This document shows positions 61,582-64,000 of a DNA stretch of 64,000 nucleotides, piece by piece. Both the position numbers and the translations under genes were made by a program. How positions within the stretch are numbered: position 1 is the stretch's first letter; the number at the start of each line of letters is the position of its first letter. The notes below the pieces were generated by a model that was not told where the DNA came from, did not search any database, and worked only from the letters and a program-made list of their open reading frames with translations. Source of the stretch: Saccharopolyspora ipomoeae (GTDB lineage: Bacteria > Actinomycetota > Actinomycetes > Mycobacteriales > Pseudonocardiaceae); contig NZ_JASAOF010000001.1 in assembly GCF_029952525.1 (NCBI RefSeq), forward strand, positions 620,001-684,000, in the 5' to 3' direction.

Positions 61582-62172
61582 TCAGCCTGGGCTTCGCCAC
61601 TCCGCGACGCGGCGTTCGAGTTGGGTGAGGAGGTCTTCGAACGCGGCGTGGACGCGCGCTTCGTCGCCGCCGGTGAGGAGGTCGACGAACAGGCCGCGCA
61701 GGCCCGCGAGCAGTGCCGTGGCCGCGGGCCGCGCCTGGTCCTCGGGACAGCCGTAGCCGATGAGGCCCGCGGCGAGGAGGTCGGTGCGCTGGCGCATCGA
61801 CGCCGCGACGGCCTCGGTCACCGCCGGGTCGCCGTACATGGCGCGGCCGGTGATCGCCACGAAGAGCCGCACGTAGCGGCGGCCTTCCTCGGTGGTGGCG
61901 CGGCGCCAGAGGGCGCGCAGCGGGTCGTCCTGCGGGAGGTCCCGCACGGCGAGGGTTTCGGCGAGCACCCGGTCGACGATCTCGGCGACCAGCCGGTCCT
62001 TGGTCGCGAAGTGGTGCACCAGCGTCGCGTGGCTGACCCCGGCGGTCTGGGCGACCTTGCGCAGCGACAGATCGTCGAGCCCCTGCTCCAGAGCGTGCTC
62101 GGTCGCGGCGGCGAGCACCTCGCCGCGGCGGTGCTGGAAGCGCAGCTTCCGGCCGTCGACCCGTTCGTTCAT
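61582..62172 (-). CDS. TetR-family transcriptional regulator
   Basis: A 196-residue repressor with TetR HTH (LSLRKVAQTAGVSHATLVHH, then FATKDRLV) and a helical C-domain. It is divergent from the polyesterase gene with a TetR-like palindrome between them. It is therefore a candidate regulator of the polyesterase. Confidence 0.92.
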   Translation of the reverse strand: MNERVDGRKLRFQHRRGEVLAAATEHALEQGLDDLSLRKVAQTAGVSHATLVHHFATKDRLVAEIVDRVLAETLAVRDLPQDDPLRALWRRATTEEGRRYVRLFVAITGRAMYGDPAVTEAVAASMRQRTDLLAAGLIGYGCPEDQARPAATALLAGLRGLFVDLLTGGDEARVHAAFEDLLTQLERRVAEWRSPG

Positions 62173-62204
62173 GCGGACAGCCTAATCCGGAACGAGATTG
62201 ATTG

Positions 62205-62214
62205 ACCGATCGGT
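62205..62214. promoter_or_regulatory. TetR-like operator between TetR and polyesterase genes
   Basis: ACCGATCGGT palindrome within TTGACCGATCGGTAG, 33 bases upstream of the TetR start and 101 bases before the polyesterase start. It is of the AcrR-type form. Confidence 0.6.
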
Positions 62215-62314
62215 AGAGCCACTTTAGAGTCGCTCTCGCACCGGAGATCTTGCTCAACGACGAACATGTTCCGGCGCGTCCGGACGACCGGACGCCTTCT
62301 GCGAAGGGCGAAAC

Positions 62315-63196
62315 ATGGAATTGAAGCGTTCCACCGGTTCCCTCACCCGATTACTCGTCGCGTCGGCGGCCGTCTTCGGCCTGCTCGCGGGCAACGCGAC
62401 GCTGGCGCAGGCGGTCGAACCGGCCGACGTGCACGGCCCGGACCCGACCGAGGAGAGCGTCACCGCCCCGCGCGGCCCGTTCGAGGTCGACGAGGAGTCG
62501 GTTTCCCGGCTCAGCGTCAGCGGTTTCGGCGGCGGCACGATCTACTACCCCACCGACACCACCGACGGCCTGTTCTCGGCCGTGACCATCTCCCCCGGTT
62601 TCACCGGCACCCAGGAGACGATGGCCTGGTACGGGCCGCGATTGGCGTCCCAGGGCTTCGTGGTGTTCACGATCGACACGATCACCACCACCGACCAGCC
62701 CGATTCCCGCGCCCGGCAGCTGCAGGCGTCGCTGGACTACCTGGTCAACGACAGCAGCGTGAAGGACATCATCGACCCGGCCCGGCTGGGCGTGATGGGC
62801 CACTCGATGGGTGGTGGCGGTTCCCTCAAGGCCGCGCTGGACAACCCGGCGCTGAAGGCCGCGATCCCGCTGACCCCGTGGCACACGACCAAGGACTTCT
62901 CCGGCGTCCAGACGCCGACGCTGATCATCGGCGCCCAGAACGACACCGTCGCACCGGTTTCCCAGCACGCCAAGCCGTTCTACGAGAGCCTGCCGGACGA
63001 TCCCGGCAAGGCCTACCTGGAACTGGCCGGCGCGGGCCATCTCGCCCCGAACACCGACAACACGACGATCGCGAAGTTCAGCATCTCCTGGCTCAAGCGG
63101 TTCCTCGACGACGACACCCGCTACGACCAGTTCCTCTGCCCGCCCCCGGAGAACGACGACTCGATCTCCGACTACCAGTCCACCTGCCCGTACTGA
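62315..63196 (+). CDS. Secreted cutinase/PET-hydrolase-like polyesterase
   Basis: A 293-residue exported enzyme (signal peptide ending near ATLAQA). It has the type I cutinase pattern of Thermobifida cutinases and leaf-compost cutinase: TISPGFTGTQETMAWYGPRL (oxyanion region), GHSMGGGGSL (Ser), IPLTPWH (Trp lining the cleft), NDTVAPVSQHA (Asp) and GAGHLAPN (His). Phe replaces the usual Tyr after SPG. Two late Cys (FLCPP and STCPY) can form the family disulfide. Hydrolysis of cutin-like polyesters is likely; PET activity is untested inference. Confidence 0.92.
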   Translation: MELKRSTGSLTRLLVASAAVFGLLAGNATLAQAVEPADVHGPDPTEESVTAPRGPFEVDEESVSRLSVSGFGGGTIYYPTDTTDGLFSAVTISPGFTGTQETMAWYGPRLASQGFVVFTIDTITTTDQPDSRARQLQASLDYLVNDSSVKDIIDPARLGVMGHSMGGGGSLKAALDNPALKAAIPLTPWHTTKDFSGVQTPTLIIGAQNDTVAPVSQHAKPFYESLPDDPGKAYLELAGAGHLAPNTDNTTIAKFSISWLKRFLDDDTRYDQFLCPPPENDDSISDYQSTCPY

Positions 63197-63209
63197 CGGT
63201 CCGCACGAA

Positions 63210-63247
63210 CCACCGCGGCGCCAGCCTGGGGGTCGGCGCCGCGGTGG
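63210..63247 (+). terminator. Terminator after the polyesterase gene
   Basis: Perfect 13-bp stem CCACCGCGGCGCC with its complement, 12-base loop, 13 bases after the stop codon. Confidence 0.85.
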
Positions 63248-63342
63248 CGTTCTCAGTCCCCGAGCACCGACAGCAGAGCCGCGTAAGTCCGCTCCACATG
63301 CCCTTCTTCGCTGTTCCTTCCCCGTCACGTGTCGCGGAAACA

Positions 63343-63383
63343 CCACCGCGGCGCCGGGATTGGGGGTCCGGCGCCGCGGGTGG
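63343..63383 (-). terminator. Terminator after the symporter gene
   Basis: Hairpin with CCACCGCGGCGCCGG and a near-complementary CCGGCGCCGCGGGTGG (one bulged G), located directly after the minus-strand symporter stop. Confidence 0.7.
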
Positions 63384-63384
63384 G

Positions 63385-64000
63385 TTAGGCTGGTTGGGTT
63401 GTTTTTGCTGGTAGTGGGTCTGTGTCTGGGGATTCGGGGGACTTGGTGAGCAGGGATCCGATGGCGCAGATCGCGAGGTTGAGGGCGAGACCGAGGAGAC
63501 CTGCTGGGATGCCGTAGAGCTTGTCGATGTCGAAGACCGTCCAGGCTCCGGCGAGCAGGGCGCCCGCGAGCATGCCCCAGAACACCGGTCCCGCCGAGAG
63601 CCTGCGCCAGTACAGGCCCAGGATGAACGCGGGGGCGATCTGGACGATGAGCTCGAACTTGAGCACGAAGATGTTGTACAGCGTGCTCGGCGGGTTCCAC
63701 GCCAGCACGAGCAGCAGGCCGATCGCCACCACACCGGCGACCTTGCCGACCATGACCTGCTTGCGCTCCGAGGAGTTCGGGGCGAGGTAGCGGCCGTAGA
63801 GGTCGCGCGAGATCACCGACGAGAAGCTCAGCAGCGCCGAGTCCGCCGTGGACACGATCGCCGCGACGACACCGCCGAAGAGCAGGATCATCAGCACGTA
63901 GAAGAACAGGTTGATGCCCGCGACCTCGTTGGCGATCATCCCGACCAGCTGCTCGGAGTCGTCCTCCGACAGGCCGGGGAACAACTTGATCCCGACGATG
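63385..64000 (-). CDS. Sodium:solute symporter, C-terminal part (5' end outside window)
   Basis: About 205 residues visible and open to the right edge. The SSS family is recognised by VSTADSALLSFSSVISRDLY and following hydrophobic helices (QIAPAFILGLYWRRLSAGPV). SSS members carry proline, pantothenate, acetate or other solutes with sodium; the substrate cannot be told from this part. The visible protein ends in a short hydrophilic tail. Confidence 0.9.
   Translation of the reverse strand, partial: IVGIKLFPGLSEDDSEQLVGMIANEVAGINLFFYVLMILLFGGVVAAIVSTADSALLSFSSVISRDLYGRYLAPNSSERKQVMVGKVAGVVAIGLLLVLAWNPPSTLYNIFVLKFELIVQIAPAFILGLYWRRLSAGPVFWGMLAGALLAGAWTVFDIDKLYGIPAGLLGLALNLAICAIGSLLTKSPESPDTDPLPAKTTQPA

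Noticed and set aside
63210..63383. CCACCGCGGCGCC shared by the two terminators as a mobile repeat
   Set aside because: Each copy is one arm of an independent terminator hairpin. Similar GC-rich stems arise easily in this base composition.

Overview
The window is high-GC actinobacterial DNA, with GTG/ATG starts, strong GC3 bias and long antisense shadow frames. The gene set (a type VII secretion locus without eccE, LAL, DUF3040 and Methyltransf_19 families, many TetR/MarR/MerR regulators, secreted polymer hydrolases) suggests a saprophytic Pseudonocardiales such as Saccharopolyspora. The genus is inference. No rRNA, tRNA, CRISPR array or intact insertion sequence was seen.

Region 1 (1-25.4 kb) is a type VII secretion (ESX) locus. 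On the minus strand, one probable operon runs eccD, eccB, two WXG100 genes, a small YxxxE protein, a 940-residue Gly/Asn-repeat protein, a YbaB-like protein, a 110-residue protein and then a giant ORF. The giant ORF is open for at least 4,024 codons (12072 to the left edge). It has a WXG100/CpnT-like N-terminus, a long Ser/Thr/Gln-rich stretch, a large unassigned middle, an HExxHxxGxxD metalloprotease-like motif, and at least four tandem pierisin/Scabin-like ADP-ribosyltransferase (ART) modules. The last module is cut by the window edge. Divergently transcribed are eccC (three ATPase domains) and a mycosin that has lost all three subtilisin catalytic residues.

Region 2 (25.4-33.2 kb) holds regulators: a LAL/LuxR ATPase, an ECF sigma factor, a LysR regulator divergent from a DJ-1/Hsp31-like gene, and a PucR-like regulator.

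Region 3 (33.3-39.8 kb) is a secreted glycan-degradation cluster: a PL11-type rhamnogalacturonan lyase, a right-handed beta-helix protein, a LacI regulator and a GH64-type beta-1,3-glucanase. The beta-helix and GH64 genes share the same GAGAGCGCTCTC operator.

Region 4 (39.9-45.9 kb) has an HSL-type esterase, a DHA2 exporter with its TetR repressor, a MarR regulator, a family-1 glycosyltransferase behind a perfect 24-bp palindrome, and a class III nucleotide cyclase.

Region 5 (45.9-49.5 kb) is a second, orphan ESX-effector module: YbaB-like protein, two-WXG-domain protein and two downstream proteins of unknown function. It ends in an unusual 64-bp compound inverted repeat.

Region 6 (49.5-64 kb) is mixed metabolism: ArsR/VOC pair, rifampin-phosphotransferase-like enzyme, Bar-like acetyltransferase, divergent Rieske ferredoxin and Rieske oxygenase, DUF3040, MerR, SulP transporter, Methyltransf_19, alcohol dehydrogenase, Tat-secreted M28 peptidase, TetR, a cutinase/PET-hydrolase-like polyesterase and a truncated sodium:solute symporter. 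Several repeat or hairpin elements lie between these genes, including two 70-80 bp elements with the same loop but compensated stem changes.
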